The notes: a model not told the origin generated them from the letters alone. A stretch of DNA of 64,000 bases from Micrasema longulum (GCA_022494885.1 JAGVSM010000430.1:1-64000); one strand, 5' to 3'; positions 10,217 through 21,226 are shown, numbered from the stretch's first letter. Made by a program: numbers and translations.

Positions 10217-10583
10217 TAAATGCTGTCAAAATTCGAAATCTTTCAAGCAAATGCGTGGTAAAACTATGCACGAAAAATGCATAAATGTAGAAATCCGACA
10301 AAATTATGCAAGGAGATCTGCGTTTTTTTTTACATGTAGAGCGAATGGATTGCGAAAGGACTCCGATGTGAATGTTGATAGTTGCACAAATAAAAAAAGA
10401 CCGAGAAAGACATGGGATGACAAAATTCAACAAATATTTGAAGATGGACATGTCAAAACTTGCAATAATCTGCGCGCGCACATGAGAGGATGTATGCATG
10501 TAGAGGAAGCGAGATCTATATGTAAAGGCAGAGAGATATGGCGTTATATCCTCTCTACCTACTCATTCGGGGAAACGGCGTGA
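10217..10583 (+). pseudogene. LINE ORF2 C-terminus, GRPRKTW family (copy P3)
   Basis: One frame runs from MRGKTMHEKCINVEIRQNYA through KKRPRKTWDDKIQQIFEDGH and LRAHMRGCMHVEEAR to a stop at 10581. Compared with P4 and P6, the LRWFSHVERM…ERT block is damaged: its remnant (gtagagcgaatgga) is out of frame. So the 110-codon frame is a chance re-opening of a decayed gene. Confidence 0.8.
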
Positions 10584-11019
10584 AAAAATACTGTATTTCC
10601 TCATTTTAAAAAACCGTTTTGTGACTATACTGATAAATACTGTAATTCAAAATAGGAAAATTTCTAAATTAGGGTTTCCACAAAAATCAAAAATTAGACA
10701 AATATATTTTGAAATTATAAAAGGCTGTATACATTTTGATTAACAACTCATGAACCAATTAACAAATTCTGAAGACTATATAAATGGAGTCTGTCTTGAG
10801 TAAATAATTATCTTCGTTAAATAACGTACTCCTTTGTTTGAAGGGATCTTGAATTTGTCTTCAAAATGGAAGTTTATAGTCTTTCACGGCAAATACAACA
10901 CATCCATCAGAATTTCAAGAAAGATAATATACTCTTGACATTAATATATATATCTTTATTCAGTGTTTAACAACAATATTGCGTCTTATTCCTTATCAAG
11001 AATAATGTAATCTAAAAAC
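10584..11019. other. Unassigned AT-rich sequence
   Basis: No supported feature. Confidence 0.35.
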
Positions 11020-11630
11020 GAAATCAACAATGTTTTCAGTTTGTCCAAACTTTTGTAGACAGGGACTAGATTCAACCCCCTAGGGAGCTGTTAATACTTT
11101 TTTTTAGGATTAACCCGCTAAGCCTCTATTTTGAGGCTTTTCGGCAAGTGCGATACAGGGGATATGGAAGGAGGTAATGGAAAATACACCACAACACCCA
11201 GACCAATTGAGAAAAATATCTTTCTTGGATTGTTTTCTTGCAACTGGCGTGAATCGAACCCGTGTCGCCAGTTTTACAGTTAGCCGTCTAACCAACGGCG
11301 CCACGGCACCTGCCTATTAACATATTACAACAAAGATGAAGACCACCTAGTCCAAGAAGAAGTATAAAAAATAAAAAATATTTTCAGGCGTTGCCTAGTA
11401 TGTAGGTGACAAAATTCAACCATATGAATCTCACCCGCAACAATGGAGGTTCCAGCTCTTTAACTTCACAAACGTCAACAGATGGAAGAATCGAAGGAAT
11501 ATAGATGTTTAAATATAAACAGAATGGTAAATATTACACAGTGTGTAAAGTGGCTACTTAAACCAGTCAATGACAGGTTATAAGCCCTGTCTTCTACATT
11601 CCCTTCTCTAAAGAGCACTTTATCTTTGTT
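11020..11630 (-). mobile_element. M1 MITE copy interrupted by a SINE
   Basis: It starts with the M1 terminus 'atcaacaatgttttcagttt', 'tccaaacttttgtagacagg' and 'caaccccctagggagctg', and is broken at about 11097 by SINE C. It resumes at 11315 (attaacatattacaacaaag) and runs through 'aggcgttgcctagtatg' and 'ctacttaaaccagtcaatg' to 'cttctacattcccttctc'. Without the SINE it would be about 390 bp. It matches the inverted order of the 58.4-kb copy. Confidence 0.75.
11097..11314 (-). mobile_element. SINE family C, copy 1 (tRNA-like head)
   Basis: The minus-strand head reads 'tgccgtggcgccgttggtta', then 'gacggctaactgtaaaactg', with B box GGTTCGATTCA. A body of about 110 bp follows, ending in an A run (plus-strand tttttttt at about 11098-11105). 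The A-box segment (gtggcgc…ttggttag) resembles tRNA-Asn-type heads, but the arms do not pair as a tRNA. It sits inside an M1 element. The M1 flanks rejoin with only about 2 bp of overlap, so a long target duplication is not evident. Confidence 0.75.
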
Positions 11631-11849
11631 ATCTTTAAAAATATAGTCAATTTAATACTTAAAATAATTAAAGAACCGACCAACAAATTAACAAAGGAAC
11701 AGTTAGGTAAAATCTCGCCTCAAACGAAATATTACATTTTCGCTTAATTAGTTTTTAAAAAATTGATATAGATATGCAAAACAGAAGAAAGACACAAGTC
11801 TTTATGAACAGTTTCGGGAAAAGGGTGGATACTTTCATAAAAAAAAACT

Positions 11850-11924
11850 TGTTAAAAATGGCCCCTAAAATTTAAATATTAGGGTAAATCATAAAAACGC
11901 AAAGATTTCTTTTAAAAAAAAAGG
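11850..11924 (+). mobile_element. SINE family A, headless copy
   Basis: Only the 3' half of family A is present: 'gttaaaaatggcccctaaaa', 'ttaaatattagggtaaatca', 'taaaaacgcaaagatttc', then A-rich. The tRNA-like head is missing, as expected from 5' truncation during reverse transcription. Confidence 0.7.
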
Positions 11925-11938
11925 GAATAACGGGCGAA

Positions 11939-12253
11939 GTGGGATTACTTAAATTTTGTGAAGAAGTGAAAGAATGTAAATTTTACTGCCTGATACTGAG
12001 CCGGTGTAGTTGCGTGCAATATTCGGTCAAAGGTTGTACGTCATTCGGAAAAAAAAATCTGCTTTACGAGATATTGTGTTTGCTTTCATGTAACATTTTA
12101 TGTTATGTTATTTTGTTACAAATCTTTAATATGGCATGTCAAGTAGATGAAATTGAGCATTTTCGACACTTTTTTTTGCGTTTACTCGGGGAAATACAGG
12201 AGAAAACAAATAAAGAGAGTAACAAAAATTCATTATTGACTAATTTGTTGTAA
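11939..12253 (+). other. Unrecognised 104-codon open frame
   Basis: A Cys-rich first half and a second half beginning at an internal Met (MACQVDEIEHFRHFFLRLLG) followed by a Lys/Asn-rich segment. The EHFRHFF piece faintly resembles the first helix of mariner-type transposases (…EHIRHxLLFxF…), but nothing after it supports that. Probably non-coding. Confidence 0.15.
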
Positions 12254-12446
12254 AATTATGAAGGAAAATACATAATCGGCTGATTTGTTATCATTTGTCC
12301 CCTCGTTCTCTTCATTTTATCATAAAAAAATACTGACCCAACTTATGTGAATACCCAAACTTATAGTAAAAGTTTTATAATAAAACTTTCATGGCGATTT
12401 TCGAGAAAGGCGTTCTTATGTAATACCATCCCCGATAATTCTCAGT

Positions 12447-12481
12447 GCCTAGACTTCCATATTTTCAAAAATGTTTTCCAT
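12447..12481 (-). repeat. M1 fragment, 35 bp
   Basis: 'gtgcctagacttccatattt' followed by 'tcaaaaatgttttcc' matches the M1 subterminal block found at 29.67 kb. Isolated scrap. Confidence 0.5.
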
Positions 12482-12612
12482 ACCAATATTATTTGTGTTT
12501 AGACAGATGAAGAATATTACAGTTCTGCATGTGAAATAAAACCAGAATATAGGACGAGTGTTTTTGATTTGTTAGGTACTCTCTGGTAAAAATCTTAAAT
12601 ATATAATAATAA

Positions 12613-12690
12613 TAATAATTATGGATAACTTATTTAGCGCCATTTTCGCAATATAATACCTCAACGGCGCTTTACAAAGTGATTATATAA
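12613..12690 (+). repeat. Short repeat H (tagcgcca…ggcgct), copy 1
   Basis: 'atggataacttatttagcgc' and 'caacggcgctttacaaagtg' match a block at 47.61-47.68 kb with the same spacing of the two GC cores (tagcgcc and ggcgct). The cores are near-complementary and could form a stem of about 6 bp. Unclassified. Confidence 0.45.
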
Positions 12691-12829
12691 AGATATAAAT
12701 TTGATTTAAGCTTTTTGATTTACTAATAGTCTACCTAATAGTATGCAGGTTGGCGTGTTCGCTTACTATGATTGAGGTTCCAGCTTGTATTTATAGCAAG
12801 GTCGATATATATATATATATATTTATTTT

Positions 12830-13026
12830 TATTAATTTTTTTTATATAAGAAATATTGGCATTCTTATAATTTACCCAAATATTTTAATGTTGGTGGCCA
12901 TTTTCCACGAGTTGTAAATAACTCACTATTAGAAAATGGGAATCAAGTTGGGGTAGAGTGGGGTTCGAACCTCGGACCTCTGATCCGTGAGTCCGCAACA
13001 CTAGCCACGGGATTGCAACCCGATTC
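12830..13026 (-). mobile_element. SINE family A, copy 4
   Basis: The full family A layout on the minus strand: head 'gggttgcaatcccgtggcta', B box GGTTCGAACCC (plus ggttcgaacctcggacctct reversed), body and T-rich/A-rich 3' end near 12835. It is directly followed by a headless SINE B body at 13048. Confidence 0.8.
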
Positions 13027-13047
13027 AATGAAATATTGTTTAATAAT

Positions 13048-13162
13048 ATGGTTTTACACTGCAATATTTCATTATCCCTGAACCTAAAGCGTAACCTTAC
13101 CCCTAAGTAACAAATAATCAAATGCTTCAGTTGTTGTACCATTGAAGTGCTCTATGTAACAC
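13048..13162 (+). mobile_element. SINE family B, headless body
   Basis: 'ggttttacactgcaatattt', 'cattatccctgaacc', 'aaagcgtaa', 'cttacc…taagtaac' and 'gttgtaccattgaagtgc' follow the family B body order (compare 40.45-40.58 kb). The tRNA-like head is absent. Confidence 0.6.
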
Positions 13163-13194
13163 TTGGTAAAAATTGGGAAATTCATAGAATACAA

Positions 13195-14440
13195 TACCGC
13201 TTGCTCAGCACATACCGCATACCGAATTTGAGGACATAAGTCTCCTTGACGGCGCGCACATACACGAAAAAATTGCTCGTCTTCGAACGAGAAAAGCTAC
13301 TCGAAGGAGCTTTCTGTAATCTGGCAGCCTTAGCATCTTTTCGCTATAAAAAGGTAATCCAGAAATACATAATATGCACTTCATCGGATTGAAAAAATTG
13401 GGAAGAGAATTTTTCACTGATTAGGTTTACTTGATTGGACATGAACAATTCGCCGAAATGATTACAAAACATTTTTAAATTCTTGAATTTCTTTTTGGAA
13501 GCCACCAGATCTGTGTATCTGACAAGATTTATAACAGATAGTAGCAAGAAGCTACATTTTGTAATCATAGCAAGGGAGAAAAGGACAAGATCACAGGATG
13601 TGGTCAGAAGATTGATTTGGATATCCACAGCGCAGCACTACGAAGGGGAATCAACGATATTAAAAACAAATTATTTTTCATTAAATTTAACAAAACCTGA
13701 TAAAAACCACGCAGTTCAGTGATCGAGGATGACGCAAGAAGATTTGAAGCGCTGACAAATTGAAGGAAAAAAGAGAAAGGTAACCTTTCCTGAAGGGGAA
13801 AATTTCCATCGCGATTGCCAAGCATCAAGAAAAGCATTTAAAGTGTTTTTTTTGGACACGCTTTCAGTGAAAATTCGCAAATCGTCGCTGGACCTCCAGA
13901 TCCAAAGAAGATAAGTCCGTTAAAACCAGGAAGGCATCCGTCTATCTGATGTAACAATACAATTCAACTTTGGCTTACTAGGGCAACTTTAAAACAGGTC
14001 AAACATTGACATATTTTCAGAAATCGTCATCTAGCTCTGTACCGAAAAGAGTTGATAAAATCATTAGCTGATTTAAGAAAATATACGTTTGACAATAATT
14101 GAATACATCGCTCAGTAAGTGAATAAGTCTCTCGATCTAAATATACACGGGACGTATTATGTATGACAAAAAGTTGTATTCATTACAGTCTTTATCTCTG
14201 ACACAATTCAGAAGCGGACTGGTATACATAATGGAAGCTGGTGATCTGCCAGCAAACCTGCCAAAAGCACAAGCAGTGTTTTCCGAAAGCTTGCCAATAC
14301 TAAACTTTTAAGTTCGACAGAAGAAACGGAAGGATAACTCAAGCGAGACAAACGGAAGCAGTTTTCAAATCGGCGAACGGAATTGTAAATACAAACAAAA
14401 AAAATCTTTGAAGAAATTTGAAAGTAATATCAAAATGTGT
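13195..14440 (+). other. Weakly coding-like decayed region
   Basis: This 1.2-kb stretch is less AT-rich than its surroundings and shows patches of plausible coding sequence in shifting frames, such as HEKIARLRTRKATRRSFL (13256-13310), HSAALRRGINDIKNKLFF (near 13630-13690) and VIEDDARRFEAL (near 13723-13758). No run is long, and I recognise no family. It could be an old transposon or retrovirus-like ORF, or a host pseudogene. Confidence 0.3.
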
Positions 14441-15014
14441 TGTTTACATAACTTAACAAAATGAATTTGAAAGTTTATTTATTTGATCGATAGCTTTATA
14501 AAATATGTCTATTTCTTCATATTCGTACAGGGGCAGCTGGGCCCTGATTACTATTAAAAAAATGCCCGTTAGTTATCTTGAGTGTCCATTAAGTAAAATC
14601 GAATTTTCTATTCAAAAATGTAGATATCTTTGTAATTTTTTATATTTTTAAACTTATTTAACTACATCTTACTGGAGATACGTTAAATTTCTATACAAAT
14701 ATACACAACTTTGATTAATAAATTCGATTTTACTTTACAGACAACTGAAGACATTCTGTTAATTTCTCTTAAACGGAATCTGATGTGTATAAGGCTTTAA
14801 GTTGATACATTAATAAAATTCGGGTACTGTAAACTATGAGTACGCTCCTTTCAATAAATGTTTACTGTCAGATTTGTAAATAATCAAACCCGAAGTCTAA
14901 TGCATTTTAGCTTAACAAGATAGTTGCGTCTAGCAATATGATCAAAGAGACTCAAAACCCGCAGACTGCATACTGTAGATGGTCTTTCATAAATAAACCT
15001 TTTTACTAAAAACC
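14441..15014. other. Unassigned AT-rich sequence
   Basis: No supported feature. Confidence 0.35.
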
Positions 15015-15180
15015 CTCTCCTTTAATAAAATGTTTTATTTTTTTCTCTTTGCTGTGTAACTTGTTCTCTCATTCTATTCGTAAAAAACTTTAACTGGATT
15101 TTTGTACTATTTTTTATATTTTGTATTATTGTACTTTTTCATATTTTTTTTTAAAAAAGTTATTGAAAAATTTAATAGTT
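15015..15180 (+). mobile_element. LINE-like T-rich 3' UTR
   Basis: 'aaaaaactttaactggattt' with flanking T-rich sequence resembles 46.56-46.79 kb ('gaaaactttaactggac…gtactg'), and both look like T-rich LINE 3' UTRs. No coding part is recognisable upstream, so the assignment is tentative. Confidence 0.35.
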
Positions 15181-15254
15181 TTTTACTTTTAAAGTCCGTA
15201 GAATTCTCAACATACTAGAAATGGGTGTTTCGGTTATTTAAAAGGAGTAGCAGA

Positions 15255-15490
15255 TATAGTTACCGTTTCACAAATGAAACTGTTTCGTAAAACGGTTTCT
15301 AAATAGTAGTTTAAAACTGTGTGGGCAAAAAATCTATGACAAACAACTGCCTAAAGAGTTTCACAAAATTACATTCTTACATTTGACGAAAAACTAGTCA
15401 ATGACACCTATTGCCACGAGTTTTGCCGACACTGATATAACTGCATTTTGAGAAACAGTTTCACATATCCTGACTAGTTTTTCGTTAACA
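15255..15490. repeat. Inverted-repeat cluster
   Basis: A perfect 15-bp inverted pair: acgaaaaactagtca (15386-15400) and tgactagtttttcgt (15471-15485). Around it are several gtttcac/gtgaaac-type half-sites (15260-15300 and 15355-15460). It may be a small foldback element of about 230 bp. Confidence 0.45.
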
Positions 15491-16473
15491 GTTTGATTTG
15501 TGAATTAATAATATCCTGACTATACAGTAACGATTTAATTTTTTATGAATTGTTTTGAAAAAATAACTGTTTAAAAATAAATTTAATTTTTTTACCACCT
15601 TTTTAAAATACGATGACTATACCGCATTATTTCTAAAGCGTATTTGAAATATCTGGGTATAAATTAATTTCATTTTGATGCCATTGAAATTATCCCGTTT
15701 TTCCATTATAATAATAGTAATATATTATCTTCCTATGCTCGGTGTTTAACCACCAATATTTCTATAAATATGCATATTATAAAAAATTTCATCAAATTTT
15801 TGTGGCTGACCTTTTATTTACTATTTTGCCATAATTAAATTATTTTCTTTGTAGCTGTCCAACAAATTACCATGATGATCAAAGTTTTACGTAAGCAAAT
15901 TTTCAGAGTTTCCACTATGAATAATGTACATTTCTTAATAGCCTTACTGCATCTTTAAATGAAGTATTTAGCCGCAGTTTCCCTACTAAACGATGTAATT
16001 TTCTTCATGTATTCTCTCGGTCCATATAATACAAGAAAACAGTAAATCCCTGTATAAAACATTCGCATATGTATGTTTTTAATAGAGAAAATAATCATAA
16101 TTACATACAGCAAAGCAGTAGACACATTAGCACAAATCAACTCCACTGGAAGTTCGCAATATAATGTTCAAGAATCCATGGTTTTATTGTGTTTTTCCGG
16201 AATGAATTACCGAGCCTTTTCGTGGAAAAGTCGGTAAAAGATAAATAACATACAATTATGAGCAATAACGGAGATAATAAATTAAATACACCGTTAAGAG
16301 ATGTTTGACTTAGCAAAATTTTACATAAATTGAAAAATCAATAGCAGGAATGTATTGTGCTTTCCATCGTTTTGGTTCACATCGTAAGCATACAACGGAA
16401 ACTGCCCCTGTCAGAATTCTTGTTTGTCGACAAATCAAGATTGAAGTTTTTACATCGACACAAATTCATAATT
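15491..16473. other. Unassigned AT-rich sequence
   Basis: No supported gene or repeat. A 63-codon minus frame at 15955-16146 looks accidental. Confidence 0.35.
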
Positions 16474-16622
16474 GAGGGTATTACTTGCAAACCCGGCAAA
16501 AATTTAAAAACAGTGAGATATTAATTAAAACTTATTCAGAATACAATTTTTTACAATAATTTTAACATTGTCAGTTAAAAATACGGCTTAATTTGTAAGA
16601 CTTGACTTTTAAATTATCTAAA
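16474..16622 (+). mobile_element. MITE family E, truncated copy 1
   Basis: It begins with the family E terminus 'gagggtattacttgcaaacc' and continues through 'gagatattaattaaaactta', 'ttcagaatacaattttttac' and 'cagttaaaaatacggcttaa'. Homology to the 35.8- and 57.2-kb copies stops at about 16622, so the right terminus is missing. Confidence 0.75.
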
Positions 16623-18160
16623 ACATTTAAGTTTGTCAGTGAAAATTCTCGATGGAAATTCATTGTAATTTACTAGCCAAATAAAAGACGAGTGATACTT
16701 TCATCCACAAATTTGGATTATCCAGTGACCGGTTTCATCGCTTTCGCGACATTTTCGAGACTGGTATCTTTATTAAGGAGTTCAATGTAATAATACAAAA
16801 CAGACGTAAGGATAGAGAATTCAAAATTTTATGAAAGTATATTAAATAAAGTTGTTATCTTAAGGACCATTATCAATTTTTTTCGGGTTAACTAATGAGT
16901 TGATGTAATGCTAAAAAAAAAACGTTATAAAAATAAATTGTTATAAGTTTAAACGAGTTATTTATTTAATGAGTCATTATTAGATTGAAAAAAACAAACA
17001 AACAAATGAACTTTGATAAATAAGATAATGACATTATTTTTATTAGGTCTGATCAGGTCACCAAACACATGTTTTTATTTATTTACGAAACAAAATAAAC
17101 TTAAATAAGTCACTAAGATTATCGGTTAGTCGGAACGAAACAATCACAAAACTAAATTGGTCGTTTTAATATTTGTTTAAATAAAGTAAAGTTGCCATTT
17201 AAAATAAAGATAAGTTGCCATAAAATCGACTCAACCGGCTTTCGGTCACTATATGTTTGTCTGCGTTGCGTCCTTCACATAGCAATATAAACTCAACACT
17301 AATTGCGTCGCTTCCGTACTGCCACGGAACTTAATTCTCTAAGTAACAGAGACCAATGTAACGGTGTTGTCCTATCCCACCGGAATTTTGAATTTTTTTT
17401 AATGCAGACATATGGATAATGTTCATTGAAGTCGTTTTATAATCTTAACTCATTTTAAGGTTATCTTTAGTTAAGTCGTTTTCGTTTTATATAAAAGTGC
17501 GATATGTAGTGCATCAAAGTAGACGTACTTGTCAAAAGACAAAGTGGGTAATTGTTTAGCCCGTTCCAGGAAGCTTTTATGTAGAATAAACTTATATGAT
17601 AAATGGCGCTCAAGTTCTAATGATTTTCTTCTATCCCTAGTGAAAGTGGAAGGAATTTAATATTAGCTCGTCATTTTTCACTTTTTAAAATATTTTATAT
17701 TACCAGCTAATATGAGAGTTACTTTGATGTATGCGGCATGTGTGTCGACCGATTTGCTTTTTATATTAATGGTAGTTAAGTGCTTAAAACTCTACCGATG
17801 TTGTTTGAGAATTTGAACAAAGCTTCTTATAAATTCATGCATCAAATACTTTAAAAACTGCGTATTTGATATTGCTTTTTAAAACAAAATATTGTTTTTA
17901 TTCTTTTTTTCGGCGTTTGTTAAAACTTTAAAAATTGGTCCAGTCACAGACCATAATGATCATAAATTTATATCTATTAAAAATATTTTCGTTTTTACAG
18001 TTATATTTTATATTATATTATGCGTAATATAACAATTTAAGCCGTATTTTTGATGTTTTAATTTCTAAATATGATATTATTAAAACGTTTATGTAAAAAC
18101 CGAAAATAATATTGTTATACGATATTTGTATAATTTTTATTTATCGTATTTATTATTTAC
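16623..18160. other. Unassigned, partly less AT-rich
   Basis: No gene recognised. A patch at 17230-17400 is more GC-balanced, but its frames are broken. At 16722-16790 a 'accggtttcatcgctttcgc' motif faintly recalls repeat family I. Confidence 0.3.
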
Positions 18161-18164
18161 AATA

Positions 18165-18205
18165 AACAAGCTTTTACCCACGGCTTCGCTCACGCGGTAC
18201 TAGGG
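18165..18205 (+). repeat. Conserved short motif (aagcttttacccacggcttc)
   Basis: 'aagcttttacccacggcttc' followed by 'gctcacgcg' resembles a motif I recall as recurring at ends of dispersed repeats in insect genomes. Only one copy is in this window, so the assignment is from general familiarity alone. Confidence 0.3.
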
Positions 18206-18452
18206 AGAAATTATTTATTGATTTTGAATCTTTCTCATTCTTATTTAGGTAATTAATTAGACGTGTCGTTTATCAGTAAGAGTTTATGTTTATCAATGAG
18301 AATTTTCCCGGTAGAACGATGTAAGAAGCTTGGTCTTTCAACTATCGCTATGAAAGAAATACGATGATCTATGGGGACTTAGCATCCTATTACAAATATA
18401 AAACGAAAAGCAAACCAAACTAACCATAGATAAAACAAGTCAATAATAGAAT

Positions 18453-18600
18453 AGTGTTTTGAGCATGTCTGAAGGTTTCTAGACAAGATTGAATTTCTGA
18501 TACAGATAAAGATATACATTTTAAAAACAGAGAGAATATAGAAGTCTAGGCATTAAAAAAGCATACGACCTGTTTTCTACAAACATTTGGACATTGATGA
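18453..18600 (+). mobile_element. M1 internal-deletion derivative
   Basis: The left terminus 'gttttgagcatgtctgaagg' plus 'tttctagacaag…gaattt', then 'cagagagaatatagaagtct', 'aggcatt' and 'cgacctg', joins directly to the inverted right terminus 'ttctacaaacatttggac'. Both termini surround only about 60 bp of M1 interior. Confidence 0.65.
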
Positions 18601-18629
18601 TTAATTTAACTGGGATAAACATTAAAAAT

Positions 18630-18940
18630 ATATTTTTAGGCGTTGCCTGGTAGGTTGGTGAAATAATTTAGCCACGTGAATTTCACACACATCAGAAAAG
18701 GCTTTAGTCGTTTCACTTCACGAAATTTGTAAATGTTACATAGTGTGAAAAGTGGCCACATAAAAGAGCATTTAGCCTTTTATAAGCCCAGTAAAATATC
18801 TAGACTTCTTATTACCTTCTCAAAAGTTTTTTTTCTCTCTGTTGCAATAAATTTAAATCTTAATTACTCCCTAGGGAGTGAAACCCAGTCTTGTCTTCAA
18901 CCATTTGGATAAACTAAAAACATTTATATGGAAATCCTAA
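18630..18940 (-). mobile_element. M1 copy, inverted, with one terminus
   Basis: It runs 'aggcgttgcctggtaggttg', 'cacgtgaatttcacacacat', 'gttacatagtgtgaaaagtg', 'tagacttcttattaccttct', 'ctctctgttgcaataaattt', 'actccctagggagtgaaacc' and 'caaccatttggataaac'. It is nearly complete for one end of the family. Confidence 0.75.
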
Positions 18941-19082
18941 AGACATTGTTAAAAAATAATAGCAATATAGCAAAATTCTGGTAGTTGAGTTAAAGAAATA
19001 TTTTGTCATTCAAATCAAACGTTCATTCAATTTTACAAAATATTTTAGTAAAATGTTTTTTAATTTTGTTTTATTTTCTTAT

Positions 19083-19215
19083 TTTAACATTATACGTAAG
19101 AGGTAAAACAGAGTTTAAAAAAAATAAAGAATAATTACATAGCAATGAAATACATTTTAACGGTAAAAATAGTAAACAAAAAATCCCACAAAGGCATGGC
19201 CTGTTCGTGGGTATT
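19083..19215 (-). repeat. Direct repeat unit 1 (LINE 3'-end-like)
   Basis: 'gtaagaggtaaaacagagtt' through 'acaaaggcatggcctgttcg' recurs at 19.50-19.66 kb in the same orientation. On the minus strand the end forms a stem (cccac…gtggg around ggccatgcc) preceding a T/A-rich stretch, which is typical of a LINE 3' tail. Confidence 0.5.
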
Positions 19216-19496
19216 CAAGAAATGTTTATTCAAAGACTTCACAAAAAAACAAAAAAATAACCATCAAACCCGTATCTATTAATTTGTCACACAGGGTAGT
19301 TTAATTATGATTTTTTTCAAAAAAGTCACAATATCTTTCAAATACATTTTGGAAAACATAAAATTAAAAATTGAAGCACGAACTTTGTGGTTATTCATGG
19401 CAAACAATATTTATTTTTGTCCACTCCTGTTTAGTTAAAGAAATAATTATATCTATTTACCGATTTTTTGAATATTTTTAAAAAATATTTTTTTTA

Positions 19497-19660
19497 TTTT
19501 TTGTTTTTTTTTACAATAAACATAAGAGGTAAAACAGAGTATACAAAAATAAAGGATTATTACATGGCAATGATTAACATATTAACAGTAAAAATAGTAA
19601 AGAAAAAAAAAACCCACAAAGGCATGGCCTGTTCGTTGGAATACAAGAAATGTTTATGAA
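19497..19660 (-). repeat. Direct repeat unit 2 (LINE 3'-end-like)
   Basis: A second copy of the 19.08-kb unit, about 80% alike by eye, including 'cacaaaggcatggcctgttc' and 'acaagaaatgtttatg'. The open frame over it is a by-product. Confidence 0.5.
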
Positions 19661-20524
19661 TTTTTGCTCCTATAATAAATAAACGGGTATAATATTTTTT
19701 ATTTTTAAGAAAGAGAAAAGAAAATATTGTTTAAAAGATTATGGGTACTTTTTTATTTTATAGTCATTGAAAAGGGAAATATAAAATATATAAAAAAAAC
19801 ATAAAAATATTCCTTATTATTTAAGCAAAAAAAATAAATCATAGAAAAAAAGAGTTAATATCTTTTGTTTGAATCTAGGATATTGCGTGTTTTTTAAAAG
19901 AAGAAAATTTTTTAAAGTTTGTGATCAATAAAATATTATCAGTAAAAAAAGAATTAAATTTTTTGGGCCTATAAAATATGCATGTCTCTGTGCTAGCCTC
20001 GTTTTACAATGTGGTATTTCTAACACACGATTCCTTCTTTGACTTGATCTATTTGAATTACTTGTAAATACGTTTTGGTTCTTATACATATATTTTAAAA
20101 ATTGAAAACAATAAATTTGTCTTATATCTAAAAGTTATGCTTCTAAAAACAATTGGAAAGAGGGAAAAGTGCGATTTTTGTGAAGCATTTAAACCCCCCC
20201 CATCCCTCAACCCTCACCCCCAACCTTCATAAAAACAAAATACTACATGACTTGAATTATTATCTCCATATGCTTAGATTTGATATGAAGAAGATACTTT
20301 TAAAATAAAGAAATATATGAAAATATTTATTAGAGATTTTACTATATCAACATTTGGCGGATACCTGATTTTCATTAAACTGCGAAAATTTCATTGAATC
20401 AGCGCCATTAAATTGATTTATTTTCGTCGCCCGTGTTTACTAAAAGGGAAGTAACCCTCATTATTTGTTAAATGGACTTTTTTGCACAAAAACGTTCGTC
20501 AGTATTCAGTATAAACTATAGAAA
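19661..20524. other. Unassigned AT-rich sequence
   Basis: No supported gene. A C-rich run at about 20194-20222 (aaccccccccc then catccctcaaccctcacccc) is low-complexity. Confidence 0.35.
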
Positions 20525-20655
20525 AATAAATTACAACAGAGATGAAGTAATATGTTGTATCTCTGTTGTAATATGTTAATATAAACAGCTCCCCAGGGAG
20601 TTGAATCCAGTCCTTGTCTACAAAAATTTGGACATACTCAAAATATTGTTTATAG
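20525..20655. mobile_element. M1 terminal foldback piece
   Basis: A small hairpin (ttacaacagagatgaag…atctctgttgtaa, 20531-20571) precedes 'ttaatataaacagctcccca', 'gggagttgaatccagtcctt' and 'tttggacatactcaaaatat', the M1 right terminus as seen at 58.8 kb. Confidence 0.65.
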
Positions 20656-20854
20656 AAAAAGAGTTTAACCGGCGCACAAAAAACATTTTTTAAATTGAAA
20701 ATACATTCGTATGAAAAAAAAATTAAGCGCAAGGGGTGAAACTATTCAAAACCAATATAATTTATAAATCAATAAACTTATAAACCATGTACATTTTTAA
20801 CTTATTGGTCAATAAGTAATCATTAAATTATATAGGGCACAAAACGGCAAAATA

Positions 20855-21226
20855 CTGAGTTTTGAGAATAGGTGTATCAGAAGAATATTGGGTATGCGGT
20901 GGTTTGAATTTGTGCGAAATGAAGTAATAAGAGAATGGACGCAGTAAACTCCGGTGACAACTGTCATCAAGCGGAGGCAATCCGGTTGTCTTGGCCATGT
21001 ACTGTGGATGCCTCCTGAGAGTCTTAACCACGTTTGCCTACTTTACAAGGCATCAGGTTCTCGACGTCCTGAAGGTCCAAACCTGACTTTTCGTCGGCGG
21101 TTCATGTCAGTACTACGAGACGCGAACTGGACTAGGGAGAATGCACAGGAACTGGCAGTTGACAGAGATGCCTGGAAGATCTTTGTGAACACCATATGCT
21201 CCAATCAGGGAGCGCACATGGAATGA
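20855..21226 (+). pseudogene. Non-LTR RT C-terminal remnant (distinct family)
   Basis: It reads FENRCIRRILGMRWFEFVRN, EVIREWTQ-stop-TPVTTVIKRR, CLGHVLWMPPESLNHVCLL, GSRRPEGPNLTFRRRFMSV, then RDANWTRENAQELAVDRDAW to a stop at 21224. The 'GHVLRMPxERL…RGRPKxTFRR…DRxAW' pattern is that of endonuclease/RT polyprotein C-termini in several animal LINE groups. One in-frame stop is visible at about 20945. Catalytic domains are absent. Confidence 0.8.
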
